Source: Aequorivita sp. (lineage in GTDB: Bacteria > Bacteroidota > Bacteroidia > Flavobacteriales > Flavobacteriaceae). Taken from it: a stretch of 49,682 bases of DNA. The position numbers were made by a program, and so were the translations under genes. Below are positions 13,975 to 22,907 of the stretch, piece by piece. The notes beneath the pieces are model-generated. The model made no database searches. It was not told the origin of the DNA and saw only the letters and a program-made list of their open reading frames with translations. The stretch is from assembly GCA_024637015.1 (NCBI GenBank), contig JAGXGE010000027.1, positions 1 through 49,682 on the forward strand, in the 5' to 3' direction. Position 1 is the first letter of the stretch. Each line of letters begins with the position of its first letter.

Positions 13975-16440
13975 TTAAAACCTCGAAGTAATTTTTAAGT
14001 TGAAAACACGGGGCGACAAATAGTTTGGAATTGAATATTGCACCTTGGTGTAAACGTCCCTTACAAAAGTATTTGTAATAGAGTTCTGCACATCAAACAA
14101 GTTGAATATCTCTGCGCCAATAGTTAGTTCCTTAAATGGTTTTAACCAACCGCTTTCCCTTAATTTTGTATCATCCACAATCACATAGCTAACGCCAAGA
14201 TCGGCACGTTTGTAATCTGGCAAACGCACTTGATATTTATACGGATCTGCATAACTGGGCGAACCACCGGGAAGACCTGTGTTATAAGTAAGATTTAAAT
14301 ACATTTTAAGAGAAGGAATCACTTTCACATAATCCTGAAAAAGCATTCCAAACTTCAGGCGTTGGTCTGTTGGGCGGAAGATGTAACCACGGTCGTTAAT
14401 ATTTTCTTCAGTCTTCAAATAACCAAAACTCAACCAACTTTCCGTGCCGGGAACAAATTCTCCCGCCAAACGCAAGTCGAGCCCGTAAGCATAGGCAACT
14501 GCATTGTTTGTGGCGCGGTAACGAATGCGGACGTTTTCTAAAGTATAAGGGTTTACGTCTGTTAAATGCTTGTAATATATTTCAGAATTCAATCTAAAAG
14601 CACGGTCCCACATTTTAAAACTGTAATCGTTGCCAAAAACAATATGGATTGATTTCTGCGCTTTTACACCAGGACGAACTGTACCTGAGGAATCGCGTAG
14701 CTCTCTATAAAAAGGAGGTTGGTGATAAACCCCGCCAGAAAGACGGAAAAGCATATCCATTTCCCAATCCGGTTTTAAGGATACCTGCGCTCTTGGGCTG
14801 AAAACAGTTTGTGTGGTACTTGTAATGCCTTTTCCGCTAACGGTCCAGTTATGGGCACGAACACCTGCGTTTAGCCACAAATCACTATTGCCAAGGCTTG
14901 TTTTTCTGCTCCATTGTGCATACCCCGAAATTCGGTCTATTTGTGCGTCGTTAATTGCCCTTACATTGGTATAGGGTTCAATAGGAGAAGTGTATGGTTC
15001 GTATGGCTGATTGTTCGGTGGAAAGATAGGAGGGCGAATGGAAAAACCTGCTGAATCAATAATTTCATACTCCTGCACGCGATCGCGAATATCCTCGCGG
15101 GTATATTTAATGCCGTACTCAATATTATTTTCATCAATATTCACATTTCCTTTGTGTTCTAGATTTAGAATCAAGGCATCCAAGTCATTTCTGGCGTGTG
15201 TAAGCTGTCCGCCAATGCCTTCGGTAAATTCCACTTCACCTAAATTCTCATCACCAATGCTTGTGTTTACTTCCCCCAACCGGTATTCGGCTAAAATATC
15301 ATAATATTCCTGTTCGGTGGTTTGGTAAAGGGAAGCAATAAATTTTGCGGTATAATTATCGGAAACTACCCAAGTAGATTTCAACGCACCAAAATAGGTA
15401 TTGTATCGGTCTTCTTCACGGCCCTCATAAAATACAAGTAGCGCGATTGGGTCTGTTATAGTACCGAAATTTGTTTGACGTGTTAATGGTCTATAATTGT
15501 ATTCGTTTATGGAAACATTCCCCAAAAAGCTAAGCTCAAATTTATTGGTGAATTTATAAGTAAGATAGGTTTGTGCATCGGCAAATTTTGGTCTGTAGTT
15601 GGTTTCGGTCTCTTTGGCATTTACCAAAAGACTGTTGTCCCGATAACGAAGCCCTACAATTCCTGAAAAACGTCCATTTTTTGAAATGCCTTCCACAGAA
15701 CCGCTTGCGCCCAAAAAGCTCAAATCCAGTGAAGCGCCAAAATCAACGGGACGGCGATAGGTGATATCCAAAACGGAGGAAAGCTTGTCGCCATATTTCG
15801 CTTGAAACCCTCCTGCGGAAAAATCGACATTGCTGGTAAGATCGCTATTTACGAAGCTTAAACCTTCTTGTTGGCCACTTCTGATAAGGAAAGGTCGATA
15901 TACTTCAATTTCGTTTACATACACTAAGTTTTCGTCATAGTTTCCTCCACGCACGGCATACTGCGTACTCAATTCGTCATTACCATTAACGCCGGGAAGC
16001 GATTTTAATAGGTTTTCTACACCAGCGTTTGCGCCCACCATTTTGCGGATTACTTCGGGCTGAATATTTACTAGGCCTTCAATACGTTTGTTTTCGCGAC
16101 CGGAAATTACTACTTCTGGGATTTGTTCCACATCAATTTTTAAAACTGGATTTAACTCATAATCCTCGTTTGGACTTAAATTAAAACGCAGTTTTGCAAA
16201 CTTGTGGCCTACGTGCGAAAAGGTAACTATAACCTCTTGGTTGGAAGGAATTTCCAGCAGGTAATATCCGTTCAAGTCTGATATGGTTCCAATATCATCA
16301 TAAGTAACATTTACTCCAGATAGCGGAATGTTGTTTTCGTCCAAAATAACTCCTCTTATTGTAGCTTTTTGAGCAAATACAATGGTTGTGAAAAAAAAGA
16401 ATAGGAGTGTAAGCGGTAGTTTAATTGTTTTCAAAAGCAA
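13975..16440 (-). CDS. TonB-dependent receptor with carboxypeptidase-like regulatory domain
   Basis: Outer-membrane receptor of 821 aa. A signal peptide ends at about residue 24 (IVFAQ). A CarboxypepD_reg-like domain follows (about 26-110: IRGVILDENNIPLSGVNV, SDLNGYYLLEIP). A plug domain (about 125-240) contains LLKSLPGVNG and YAVRGGNYDENLVYVNEIEV. The remainder is an aromatic-rich beta-barrel ending in Phe. No SusD partner is adjacent, so it is not a standard SusCD glycan pair; the cargo is unknown. No ATG exists near the N-terminus; the start is TTG at 16440 or, giving the more usual MKTIKLPL, TTG at 16434. It follows the M23 gene after three bases and is surely cotranscribed with it. Confidence 0.9.
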   Translation of the reverse strand: MLLKTIKLPLTLLFFFFTTIVFAQKATIRGVILDENNIPLSGVNVTYDDIGTISDLNGYYLLEIPSNQEVIVTFSHVGHKFAKLRFNLSPNEDYELNPVLKIDVEQIPEVVISGRENKRIEGLVNIQPEVIRKMVGANAGVENLLKSLPGVNGNDELSTQYAVRGGNYDENLVYVNEIEVYRPFLIRSGQQEGLSFVNSDLTSNVDFSAGGFQAKYGDKLSSVLDITYRRPVDFGASLDLSFLGASGSVEGISKNGRFSGIVGLRYRDNSLLVNAKETETNYRPKFADAQTYLTYKFTNKFELSFLGNVSINEYNYRPLTRQTNFGTITDPIALLVFYEGREEDRYNTYFGALKSTWVVSDNYTAKFIASLYQTTEQEYYDILAEYRLGEVNTSIGDENLGEVEFTEGIGGQLTHARNDLDALILNLEHKGNVNIDENNIEYGIKYTREDIRDRVQEYEIIDSAGFSIRPPIFPPNNQPYEPYTSPIEPYTNVRAINDAQIDRISGYAQWSRKTSLGNSDLWLNAGVRAHNWTVSGKGITSTTQTVFSPRAQVSLKPDWEMDMLFRLSGGVYHQPPFYRELRDSSGTVRPGVKAQKSIHIVFGNDYSFKMWDRAFRLNSEIYYKHLTDVNPYTLENVRIRYRATNNAVAYAYGLDLRLAGEFVPGTESWLSFGYLKTEENINDRGYIFRPTDQRLKFGMLFQDYVKVIPSLKMYLNLTYNTGLPGGSPSYADPYKYQVRLPDYKRADLGVSYVIVDDTKLRESGWLKPFKELTIGAEIFNLFDVQNSITNTFVRDVYTKVQYSIPNYLSPRVFNLKITSRF

Positions 16441-16443
16441 GGG

Positions 16444-18135
16444 TTAGGGGTGTTTTCTGAAAAATTTTGCTTCAAATGTAGCACTATTTCCAACATTATC
16501 TATAACAATAAGTTTCAAATTATTTTCAGATTCCAGATTCACATTATCATTGAAATTATATGTTAGAACGTTTTTTTTGTAATCATATTCCATCAAAATG
16601 AATTTTCCGTTGATTGTTGCGCGGTACGAACTGATTCCGCTAAGATCATCGGTAATTTTCACTTTCAGGAAGTTTTGGTTACTGATCCATTTTCCCTCAG
16701 AAAAATTAACTGGTTTTATCTTTGGAGGCGTAGTGTCTGAAGCTACTGTGTAATCTCCAAAGGTTCGAGTTTTTCCCGTTAGTTTGTCGCCATTGCGCGT
16801 CGTTGAATTGTAATAAGGCTGTCCTCTGTAGTTTAACCTTCCGATAAAAAGTTTATCCTTGTCAGCTTCATTATATGCTGAAATATCTGCAGTGATTGAA
16901 ATATTTGTGTGAATTGGAATTACATCTTCGTGAAACTTCAGCGTATCACCTTTTGCTTCAATATTTAAATAGGTGTCTTCGTATAAACTATTTGCAGGAA
17001 TATAGATGCTGAACTTTCCTTTGGTTATTGAAGTGGCGTGGTCTGCATAAATGTAGTCATCGGTCTTTTCAACATTTTTCGGATCCAATATTTCAAGTTT
17101 CTTCCCTTCAATGGGGATGGAAACCAAAATGTTATTTCCGTTAAAATCGTCTACTTCTACTGTGTAAATTGAATTAAGGCTGTCTGCAATTGTGATAAAG
17201 CCATTTTCGTCCTCATTTGTAATAATGCTCAACGGGTTGTTTTTTTCCCTGAAAAGCTTTTGAACCATACTTTTATTGGTTTCGTAGTAGTTGTAATCTG
17301 TATAACGGTTTAAATAGCGTGTTTCAGAGAAGGAGAATTTGTTGAATAATACTTCAAATTTTTCGGTACCGTTATAGGTTGTCTTAATTTTATAGGAACC
17401 GTTTTTATTGGAAGCACCATTTTGTTGGTCATAGGTTGTGATTCCAAAACCAATTTTTCCAAAAGCAGTAAGGTTTTCTGCTTTATAACTGCCGTCTTTT
17501 TGTTTTGTCAGTCTTAGCTTTGTTCTGTTTTGGCTTTGGTTTATCTGGGCGTCCTCACTTATAGGATACGCAAATAGCGCACTGATTATAGGTGTTTTTG
17601 AGTCTGGAATTTCTATTCCAAAGAGGAGTGGGTTCATAGGCCGTTGTGAGGAATCGCGGACTTCAAAATGCAAATGTGGGCCACCGCTGCCACCCGTGTT
17701 TCCAGAATAGGCGATTATATCCCCTTTTTTAACTGGCAAAAGGGTTTTGTCGGGAAAAAGCTCAACTTCAAAAGTTTCCTTTTTGTATTGAGTATCTTTT
17801 ATATATTTTTCAATTTCGCCAGCATAACTCCGTAAATGACCATAAACAGTAGTATATCCGTTTGGGTGAAGAATGTAGAGCGCTTTTCCGTAACCATAAT
17901 GCTGCACTTGTATTCGGCTAACGTAACCATCAGCTGGAGCATATACCGGAAGCCCTTCTTTTTGTTGTGTTTTTAAATCGAGGCCACTGTGAAAGTGGTT
18001 GGCGCGCATTTCGCCAAAATTTCCCGCAAGCACTAAATCAATATCCAGTGGGTTCGAAAAATAATCCGTTGGAATGTCTGTCTGTGATTGTACAATACCT
18101 CCCCAAAAAAGGAGCAACATAAAAATTTTATTCAT
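16444..18135 (-). CDS. M23 family metallopeptidase
   Basis: Secreted peptidase of 563 aa. The signal peptide ends near residue 18 (IVQSQ). The LytM-type catalytic domain begins with HSGLD (His49, Asp53) and includes the HLH motif (His154, His156) in GGSGGPHLHFEV, so all zinc ligands of an active M23 enzyme are present; the usual target is peptidoglycan cross-bridges or stem peptides. The rest of the protein (about 170-563) is beta-rich without a motif I can name and is long for the family; the end resembles an Ig-like fold (SDTTPPKIKPVNF). It is the first gene of a unit with the TonB-dependent receptor. A -7 box four bases before ATG predicts a leaderless mRNA. Confidence 0.9.
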   Translation of the reverse strand: MNKIFMLLLFWGGIVQSQTDIPTDYFSNPLDIDLVLAGNFGEMRANHFHSGLDLKTQQKEGLPVYAPADGYVSRIQVQHYGYGKALYILHPNGYTTVYGHLRSYAGEIEKYIKDTQYKKETFEVELFPDKTLLPVKKGDIIAYSGNTGGSGGPHLHFEVRDSSQRPMNPLLFGIEIPDSKTPIISALFAYPISEDAQINQSQNRTKLRLTKQKDGSYKAENLTAFGKIGFGITTYDQQNGASNKNGSYKIKTTYNGTEKFEVLFNKFSFSETRYLNRYTDYNYYETNKSMVQKLFREKNNPLSIITNEDENGFITIADSLNSIYTVEVDDFNGNNILVSIPIEGKKLEILDPKNVEKTDDYIYADHATSITKGKFSIYIPANSLYEDTYLNIEAKGDTLKFHEDVIPIHTNISITADISAYNEADKDKLFIGRLNYRGQPYYNSTTRNGDKLTGKTRTFGDYTVASDTTPPKIKPVNFSEGKWISNQNFLKVKITDDLSGISSYRATINGKFILMEYDYKKNVLTYNFNDNVNLESENNLKLIVIDNVGNSATFEAKFFRKHP

Positions 18136-18139
18136 TGGT

Positions 18140-18147
18140 CAAAAATA
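18140..18147 (-). promoter_or_regulatory. -7 box (TATTTTTG) directly before the M23 gene
   Basis: Perfect TAnnTTTG match ending four bases before the start codon at 18135. No good TTG -33 element is seen. Predicted transcription starts at about the A of ATG. Confidence 0.5.
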
Positions 18148-18227
18148 AGAATACGCTATAACTAAATGGGGAGAGGGGCGATTTATTGTATGCAATATTC
18201 AATATTACAAAAAATAATGGAAAACAG

Positions 18228-18258
18228 TTTGCTTATTAGGGATGGTATGCTAACTTTG
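18228..18258 (+). promoter_or_regulatory. Promoter of the coiled-coil/zapA operon
   Basis: TTTG at 18228-18231 and a perfect -7 box TAACTTTG at 18251-18258 are 19 bases apart, the best complete Bacteroidota-type promoter in the arm. The start codon at 18286 follows 27 bases later. Confidence 0.7.
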
Positions 18259-18285
18259 TGAAAGAAGTATTGAATATAAACTTTA

Positions 18286-18576
18286 ATGAGTAATCTTTCT
18301 GAAATAGTTGATTCTCTTGAAAATAGGATTAGCAAGCTGCTCAACAGGCACGAAAAATTAAAAAAGGCTAATGCAGAATTGGAAGAAGAACTTGCAGTTT
18401 TAAAATCGAACCAGCAAAAAATTCAAAAAGAAATTGAAATTTGGAACGAAAAGTGCAACTCATTAAAATTAGCAAATTCAATGCTTGGCAGCGACCAGCA
18501 TAAACGAGAAACTAAACTCAAGATAAACGCTCTCATTCGGGAAATTGACCAGTGTATTACCCAGCTTTCCGAATAA
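18286..18576 (+). CDS. Small coiled-coil protein upstream of zapA
   Basis: Protein of 96 aa, almost entirely a predicted coiled coil: heptads run from LSEIVDSLENRISKLLNRHE through ELEEELAVLKSNQQKIQKEI to the C-terminus, with no signal peptide. It lies ten bases before zapA. The same arrangement is common in Bacteroidota, where the protein is usually left as hypothetical. Its size, coiled-coil nature and zapA linkage suggest a divisome factor comparable to ZapB; this is inference from context and I see no diagnostic ZapB motif. Confidence 0.8.
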   Translation: MSNLSEIVDSLENRISKLLNRHEKLKKANAELEEELAVLKSNQQKIQKEIEIWNEKCNSLKLANSMLGSDQHKRETKLKINALIREIDQCITQLSE

Positions 18577-18586
18577 AAATATAACA

Positions 18587-18877
18587 ATGGCCGAACCATT
18601 AAAAATTAAAATATCAATTGCGGACAGGGTTTATCCCTTGACTATCAATCCTTCTCAGGAAGAGGGATTGCGGTTGGCTTCAAAAAAGATAGAAGAGATG
18701 ATTAAGAAGTTCGAGCAAAGTTATGCCGTACGTGACAAACAGGATGTATTGGCCATGTGTGCCCTCCAGTTTGCCGCCCAGGTAGAGCAAAAACAAATTG
18801 ATAAATCCAGCGAAACGCATGAAACAGAAGCAAAGCTTAAAGCTTTGGATCGTTTATTGCAGGAGCAGTTATCATAA
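18587..18877 (+). CDS. zapA: Cell division protein ZapA
   Basis: Protein of 96 aa that by family knowledge binds FtsZ and stabilises filament bundles in the Z ring. The start MAEPLKIKISIADRVYPLTI is the ZapA beta-strand head, and the C-terminal half (EEGLRLASKKIEEMIKKFEQ, then CALQFAAQVEQKQ) is the helical dimerisation and coiled-coil part. The frame is open from TTG 18545 inside the preceding gene; ATG 18587, ten bases after that gene's stop, is chosen because it gives the family's normal N-terminus. A 6S-like RNA follows directly. Confidence 0.9.
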   Translation: MAEPLKIKISIADRVYPLTINPSQEEGLRLASKKIEEMIKKFEQSYAVRDKQDVLAMCALQFAAQVEQKQIDKSSETHETEAKLKALDRLLQEQLS

Positions 18878-18902
18878 ACGTTCTTTAAATTAAATAAGGT
18901 TA

Positions 18903-19075
18903 CTGCCTACATTAATATTCATTTTTGGTAAACTCAACACGAATTCTTTAAAAAGGGTGAGTTGAAGTTGTAAAAGCGAGCCGTCTTTGAGCGGATACTT
19001 GATCAGCTTGTTAGCCCTAAACATTCATTTTAAGGAGTTTATTCAAAATAAATATATTGATGTAGGCTTTTTTTA
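18903..19075 (+). ncRNA. ssrS: 6S RNA (6S-Flavo type)
   Basis: The gap between zapA and rny can fold into one long rod. GCCTACAT (18905-18912) pairs with ATGTAGGC (19060-19067) and is followed directly by a T7 run, like an intrinsic terminator closing the whole RNA. Inner helices include AACTCA (18931-18936) with TGAGTT (18958-18963), and AAGTTG (18965-18970) with CAGCTT (19004-19009), which encloses a small GCCG/CGG hairpin at about 18980-18994. 6S RNA mimics an open promoter and binds RNA polymerase, and is often found next to zapA in bacteria; a flavobacterial variant (6S-Flavo) is described. The ends are estimates, and a covariance search was not possible here. Confidence 0.65.
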
Positions 19076-19095
19076 TACATATAAATCAACGAAAA

Positions 19096-20658
19096 ATGGA
19101 AATAATAATACCTGTAATAGGCGTAGTCGTTGGTATTGCGATTGGTTTTTTTATTGCAAAAATACTGGAGCGCAAAAATGCATCCCAGCTTATATTAAGA
19201 GCAAAAAAGAGCGCATCATCAATACTAAAAGAAGCAAAATCTGAAGCTGAAACACTGAAAAAAGATAAGATACTTCAAGCCAAAGAGAAATTTTTGGAAC
19301 TAAAGTCAGAGCACGAAAAAGTAATATTGAACCGTGATAAAAAGATTTCAGAAGCTGAAAAAAGAACACGAGATAAAGAATCACTAGTATCCAGTGAACT
19401 GGCAAAATCAAAAAAATTAAATTCAGAATTAGAAGAAAAACAAGCCGATTACAGCGAAAGGATTTCGATACTGGAAAAGAAGCAAAGCGATGTGGATAAA
19501 CTTCACCGTAGCCAGATAGAACAATTAGAAGTAATCAGCAGTCTTTCAGCAGAAGATGCGAAGTCACAGCTAATGGAAAGCTTGAAAGACGAAGCTAAAA
19601 CCCAGGCTATGGCTTTTATTCAAACCTCTATGGAAGAGGCAAAAATGACCGCTCAGCAGGAAGCCAAAAAGATAATTATCAACACCATTCAGCGTATTGG
19701 GACAGAAGAGGCTGTTGAAAACTGCGTTTCAGTTTTCAACCTTGAAAGTGATGATGTTAAAGGTAGAATCATTGGCCGCGAGGGTAGAAACATTCGCGCT
19801 ATTGAAGCTGCCACTGGTGTTGAGATTATTGTGGACGACACGCCGGAAGCCATTATTCTTTCGTGCTTTGATTCCGTAAGAAGAGAAATTGCACGTTTGT
19901 CGCTTCACAAATTAGTGACTGATGGCCGTATTCACCCCGCACGTATTGAAGAAGTAGTTCAAAAAACTACCAAGCAAATTGAAGAAGAAATTATTGAAGT
20001 TGGAAAGCGTACCGTTATCGATTTAGGAATTCACGGTCTGCACCCAGAGCTTATTAAAGCGGTGGGACGAATGAAATATCGTTCCTCTTACGGACAAAAC
20101 CTTTTACATCACTCACGAGAAGTTGCACGACTTTGCGGTGTTATGGCAGCTGAACTAGGCTTAAATGCCAAATTAGCAAAACGCGCTGGATTGCTTCACG
20201 ATATTGGAAAGGTTCCAGAAATGGAAACTGAAATGCCTCACGCACTCTTAGGAATGCAATGGGCCGAAAAGTATGGTGAAAAACCTGAAGTTTGCAATGC
20301 CATTGGTGCTCACCACGACGAGATTGAAATGACTAACTTACTTTCGCCAATAGTTCAAGTTTGTGATGCTATTAGCGGGGCGAGACCTGGGGCAAGACGT
20401 CAAGTATTAGACTCTTACATACAGCGATTGAAGGACTTAGAGGATATTGCTTTCGGTTTTGCAGGGGTGAATAAGGCTTATGCAATTCAAGCTGGACGAG
20501 AACTTCGTGTAATGGTTGAAAGCGAAAAAGTAAGTGATGAAAAGGCAGCACAGCTTTCTTTTGAAATCTCTCAAAAAATACAAACGGATATGACCTATCC
20601 TGGGCAAGTGAAAGTTACCGTTATACGTGAAACACGTGCGGTGAACATAGCGAAATAA
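19096..20658 (+). CDS. rny: Ribonuclease Y
   Basis: Membrane-anchored endoribonuclease of 520 aa that starts mRNA decay. An N-terminal membrane helix (about residues 3-23, [19 protein letters not shown]) is followed by a long Lys/Glu-rich coiled coil to about residue 200. A KH RNA-binding domain has IIGREGRN at 225-232. The HD metal-dependent nuclease domain has His368-Asp369 in LLHDIGK and a later AHHDEIE. The length is that of standard RNase Y. It is followed by a terminator and ends the cluster that begins at 18286. Confidence 0.95.
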   Translation: MEIIIPVIGVVVGIAIGFFIAKILERKNASQLILRAKKSASSILKEAKSEAETLKKDKILQAKEKFLELKSEHEKVILNRDKKISEAEKRTRDKESLVSSELAKSKKLNSELEEKQADYSERISILEKKQSDVDKLHRSQIEQLEVISSLSAEDAKSQLMESLKDEAKTQAMAFIQTSMEEAKMTAQQEAKKIIINTIQRIGTEEAVENCVSVFNLESDDVKGRIIGREGRNIRAIEAATGVEIIVDDTPEAIILSCFDSVRREIARLSLHKLVTDGRIHPARIEEVVQKTTKQIEEEIIEVGKRTVIDLGIHGLHPELIKAVGRMKYRSSYGQNLLHHSREVARLCGVMAAELGLNAKLAKRAGLLHDIGKVPEMETEMPHALLGMQWAEKYGEKPEVCNAIGAHHDEIEMTNLLSPIVQVCDAISGARPGARRQVLDSYIQRLKDLEDIAFGFAGVNKAYAIQAGRELRVMVESEKVSDEKAAQLSFEISQKIQTDMTYPGQVKVTVIRETRAVNIAK

Positions 20659-20710
20659 AAAAGGCCCACTAAGCCCCACAGGGGAAATTGTTACTATTGT
20701 AAAAAAAAGT

Positions 20711-20735
20711 AAAAAGCTCCTGTTGGAGCTTTTTG
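20711..20735. terminator. Intrinsic terminator after rny
   Basis: AAAAAGCTCC (20711-20720) pairs with GGAGCTTTTT (20725-20734) around TGTT. The symmetric A and T flanks let it act for both rny and the convergent aldo/keto reductase gene. Confidence 0.88.
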
Positions 20736-20781
20736 CATTTTGGTAATTAGAAAGAGTTCCCACTTTGGGGGCGGAAGGGGA

Positions 20782-21729
20782 CTATTCGTCATAAATATTC
20801 TTATAGCCTTTGGAAGGCTCTTCAAAAAACTTTCCAGTAATATATCTGTAGTGGTGGTCTAATTTGGTTATTTTTTCCATGTCAGCATCTGATAGCGATA
20901 CATCAGCAGCTTTAAAATTTGCGATAATGTGATCCTTAGTTGTTGATTTTGGAATAGTGGCACATTCTCTCTGATTGTTCCAAGAAATAAGAACCTGTGG
21001 CACAATGGCGTTGTGTTCTTTAGCTATTTCTTTTAAAACATCAAGATTCAGCATATTTGGTTCATCCTGTGCTTTCATAGAATCAGATCGATCTCCCGAT
21101 CCAAGCGGGGAATAGGCAGTAACATTAATATTTTCGCTTTTGCAATAATCAAGCAAAGCATCTTGCTGAAGCAATGGATGGAGCTCCACTTGATTCATTT
21201 CAGGTTTAATAGTAGCTTTTGAAACGAGATCTTTAAGTTTCTTTTCGCTGAAATTGGAAACGCCAATATGTTTGGCCAAACCATCTTTTTTAGCTTTCTC
21301 CATTTGTTTCCAGGTTTCTATAATTGGGGCTTCCTCAGGAGTTAAGTAATCCTCGGGTTTCTTTGGAAAGTCTACACCATTTCTAAATGCTACTGGCCAA
21401 TGGATTAAATATAAATCCAAATAATCTAGCTGCAACTTTTTGAGTGAATCCTGCAAAGCTGGAATAACCTGTCCTTCAGCGTGTGAATCGTTCCATAATT
21501 TGGAAGTAATAAATACATCTTCGCGGAATATTTCGCCTTCGGCAAAAATTTCTTTGAGGGCTTCACCGATTATTTCTTCGTTTCCATAGGCTGCAGCGGT
21601 ATCTATATGACGGTAACCTGCGTGAAGGGCATCTTTTACAGCTTGTTTTACATCGCCGCCAGTGGCTTTCCAAGTTCCAAGGCCGATTGCGTGCATAGTG
21701 TCTCCATTACTAAATTTTAATTTTTTCAT
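20782..21729 (-). CDS. Aldo/keto reductase
   Basis: NADPH-dependent oxidoreductase of 315 aa with a TIM-barrel fold, cytoplasmic. The catalytic tetrad is complete: Asp43 and Tyr48 in HIDTAAAYGNE, Lys77 in ITSKLWND, His110 in LIHWPVA. GVSNFSEKKL and IPKSTTKDHI are the family's later signatures, the last for the cofactor phosphate. The physiological substrate (carbonyl compound or sugar) cannot be inferred. It is preceded on the same strand by xerC/D at 170 bases, so it probably has its own promoter. Confidence 0.9.
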   Translation of the reverse strand: MKKLKFSNGDTMHAIGLGTWKATGGDVKQAVKDALHAGYRHIDTAAAYGNEEIIGEALKEIFAEGEIFREDVFITSKLWNDSHAEGQVIPALQDSLKKLQLDYLDLYLIHWPVAFRNGVDFPKKPEDYLTPEEAPIIETWKQMEKAKKDGLAKHIGVSNFSEKKLKDLVSKATIKPEMNQVELHPLLQQDALLDYCKSENINVTAYSPLGSGDRSDSMKAQDEPNMLNLDVLKEIAKEHNAIVPQVLISWNNQRECATIPKSTTKDHIIANFKAADVSLSDADMEKITKLDHHYRYITGKFFEEPSKGYKNIYDE

Positions 21730-21898
21730 AATTTTCGATTTGAAATTTTTCTTTTTTAAAATACGAAAGGTTGGTTACGCTGTAAAGAAATTTAGCGGGT
21801 TTAGCTTTTATTTAACCTGAGGAAGCCTTAGAAGAATCGATTAGTTTATGAGTTGAGACAGGTTTAGCACTATGCGTATCTACTTCTAAACATCTTGA

Positions 21899-22795
21899 CT
21901 ATTTTCTGGGATGGAAGCGGTTTATTACTTCAGTTAGGTGTTTACGGTTTATATGTGTGTAGATTTCTGTGGTGGTGATACTTTCATGACCAAGCATTTG
22001 CTGGATGGCACGGAGGTCTGCACCGTTTTCCAGTAGGTGCGTGGCGAAAGAATGACGAAAGGTGTGCGGACTAATTGTTTTGCGAATTCCTGTTTTTTTC
22101 GCCAGGCGTTTCACGATTGTAAAAATCATTGCACGAGTCAATTGTCTGCCGTGTTGGTTTAGGAAGAGCGTATCTTTTGCTGTGGCATCAATTTCTTGGT
22201 GCACGCGAATTTCCTTCCTATAAATAGTAATGTATTTTTCTGTAGTTGGGCCAATAGGAACCAAACGCTGTTTATCTCCTTTTCCAGTTACCTTAATAAA
22301 ACCTTCGTCAAAATAAAGATCTGAAATCTTTAGAGATGTAAGTTCTGAGACACGGAGTCCGCAGCCATATAATGTTTCAAGAATGGCACGGTTTCGTTCT
22401 CCTTGTTTTGAGCCTAAATCTATGGCATTTATAAGGGCGTCAATTTCTTCAACGGCCAATGTATCCGGAAGCTTTCTGCCCAGTTTTGGGGATTCAATGA
22501 GTTCCAAAGGATTTGTTTTTCGGTAATCTTCAAAAATCAGGTAATTAAAAAAACCTTTTAATCCAGAAATGAGGCGGCTCTGTGACCTCGGATTCACTGC
22601 TTTTGCGATTTCATAAATAAATTGCTGCAACGTTTCTTCAGAGATTTCAATTGGAGAAACCTGCATTTCATTGGTTTCCAGCCACCGCATCAGTTTCTTT
22701 ACATCCAAAGAATAGTTGATAATGGAATTTTCAGAAAGCCCACGTTCCAAACGGAGGTAGTTTTGATAATCCTTTAAACTCTGTTGCCACTTCAT
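21899..22795 (-). CDS. xerD: Tyrosine recombinase XerC/XerD
   Basis: Site-specific recombinase of 298 aa, the length of chromosomal Xer proteins, resolving chromosome dimers at dif. An N-terminal SAM-like DNA-binding domain (1-100) precedes the catalytic domain, which has Arg148 (GCGLRVSEL), Lys172 (GKGDKQR), His244 and Arg247 (HTFRHSF), His270 (LGHESITTT) and Tyr279 (IYTHINRKHL); all are present. Family features favour XerD, but XerC cannot be excluded. Nothing around it looks mobile: no attachment sites, cargo or phage genes were seen, so this is the host enzyme. Confidence 0.9.
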   Translation of the reverse strand: MKWQQSLKDYQNYLRLERGLSENSIINYSLDVKKLMRWLETNEMQVSPIEISEETLQQFIYEIAKAVNPRSQSRLISGLKGFFNYLIFEDYRKTNPLELIESPKLGRKLPDTLAVEEIDALINAIDLGSKQGERNRAILETLYGCGLRVSELTSLKISDLYFDEGFIKVTGKGDKQRLVPIGPTTEKYITIYRKEIRVHQEIDATAKDTLFLNQHGRQLTRAMIFTIVKRLAKKTGIRKTISPHTFRHSFATHLLENGADLRAIQQMLGHESITTTEIYTHINRKHLTEVINRFHPRK

Positions 22796-22865
22796 ACTGC
22801 TATATTACCACTAAAAACAATAGTTAACAAAAAACTAAATGTATTTTAAGGCATAAGATTAAAGG

Positions 22866-22873
22866 TATATTTG
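22866..22873 (+). promoter_or_regulatory. -7 box (TATATTTG) of the first outer-membrane barrel gene
   Basis: Perfect TAnnTTTG match, 34 bases before ATG 22908. No clear TTG lies at the -33 distance. Confidence 0.5.
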
Positions 22874-22907
22874 CGTTTTAATATAAAACTAAAAAAATCC
22901 AATTATT

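Noticed and set aside
13975-16440. SusC-type polysaccharide utilisation locus
   Set aside because: There is no SusD partner, glycoside hydrolase or sigma/anti-sigma pair next to the receptor.
18987-19244. Open frame of 85 codons across the 6S-like RNA and the start of rny
   Set aside because: It overlaps the structured RNA and the first 149 bases of rny in another frame; the rny frame is clearly the coding one.
21899-22795. Tyrosine recombinase as a sign of a mobile element
   Set aside because: Length, residues and housekeeping neighbours fit chromosomal XerC/D. No att repeats, tRNA, cargo or phage genes are present.
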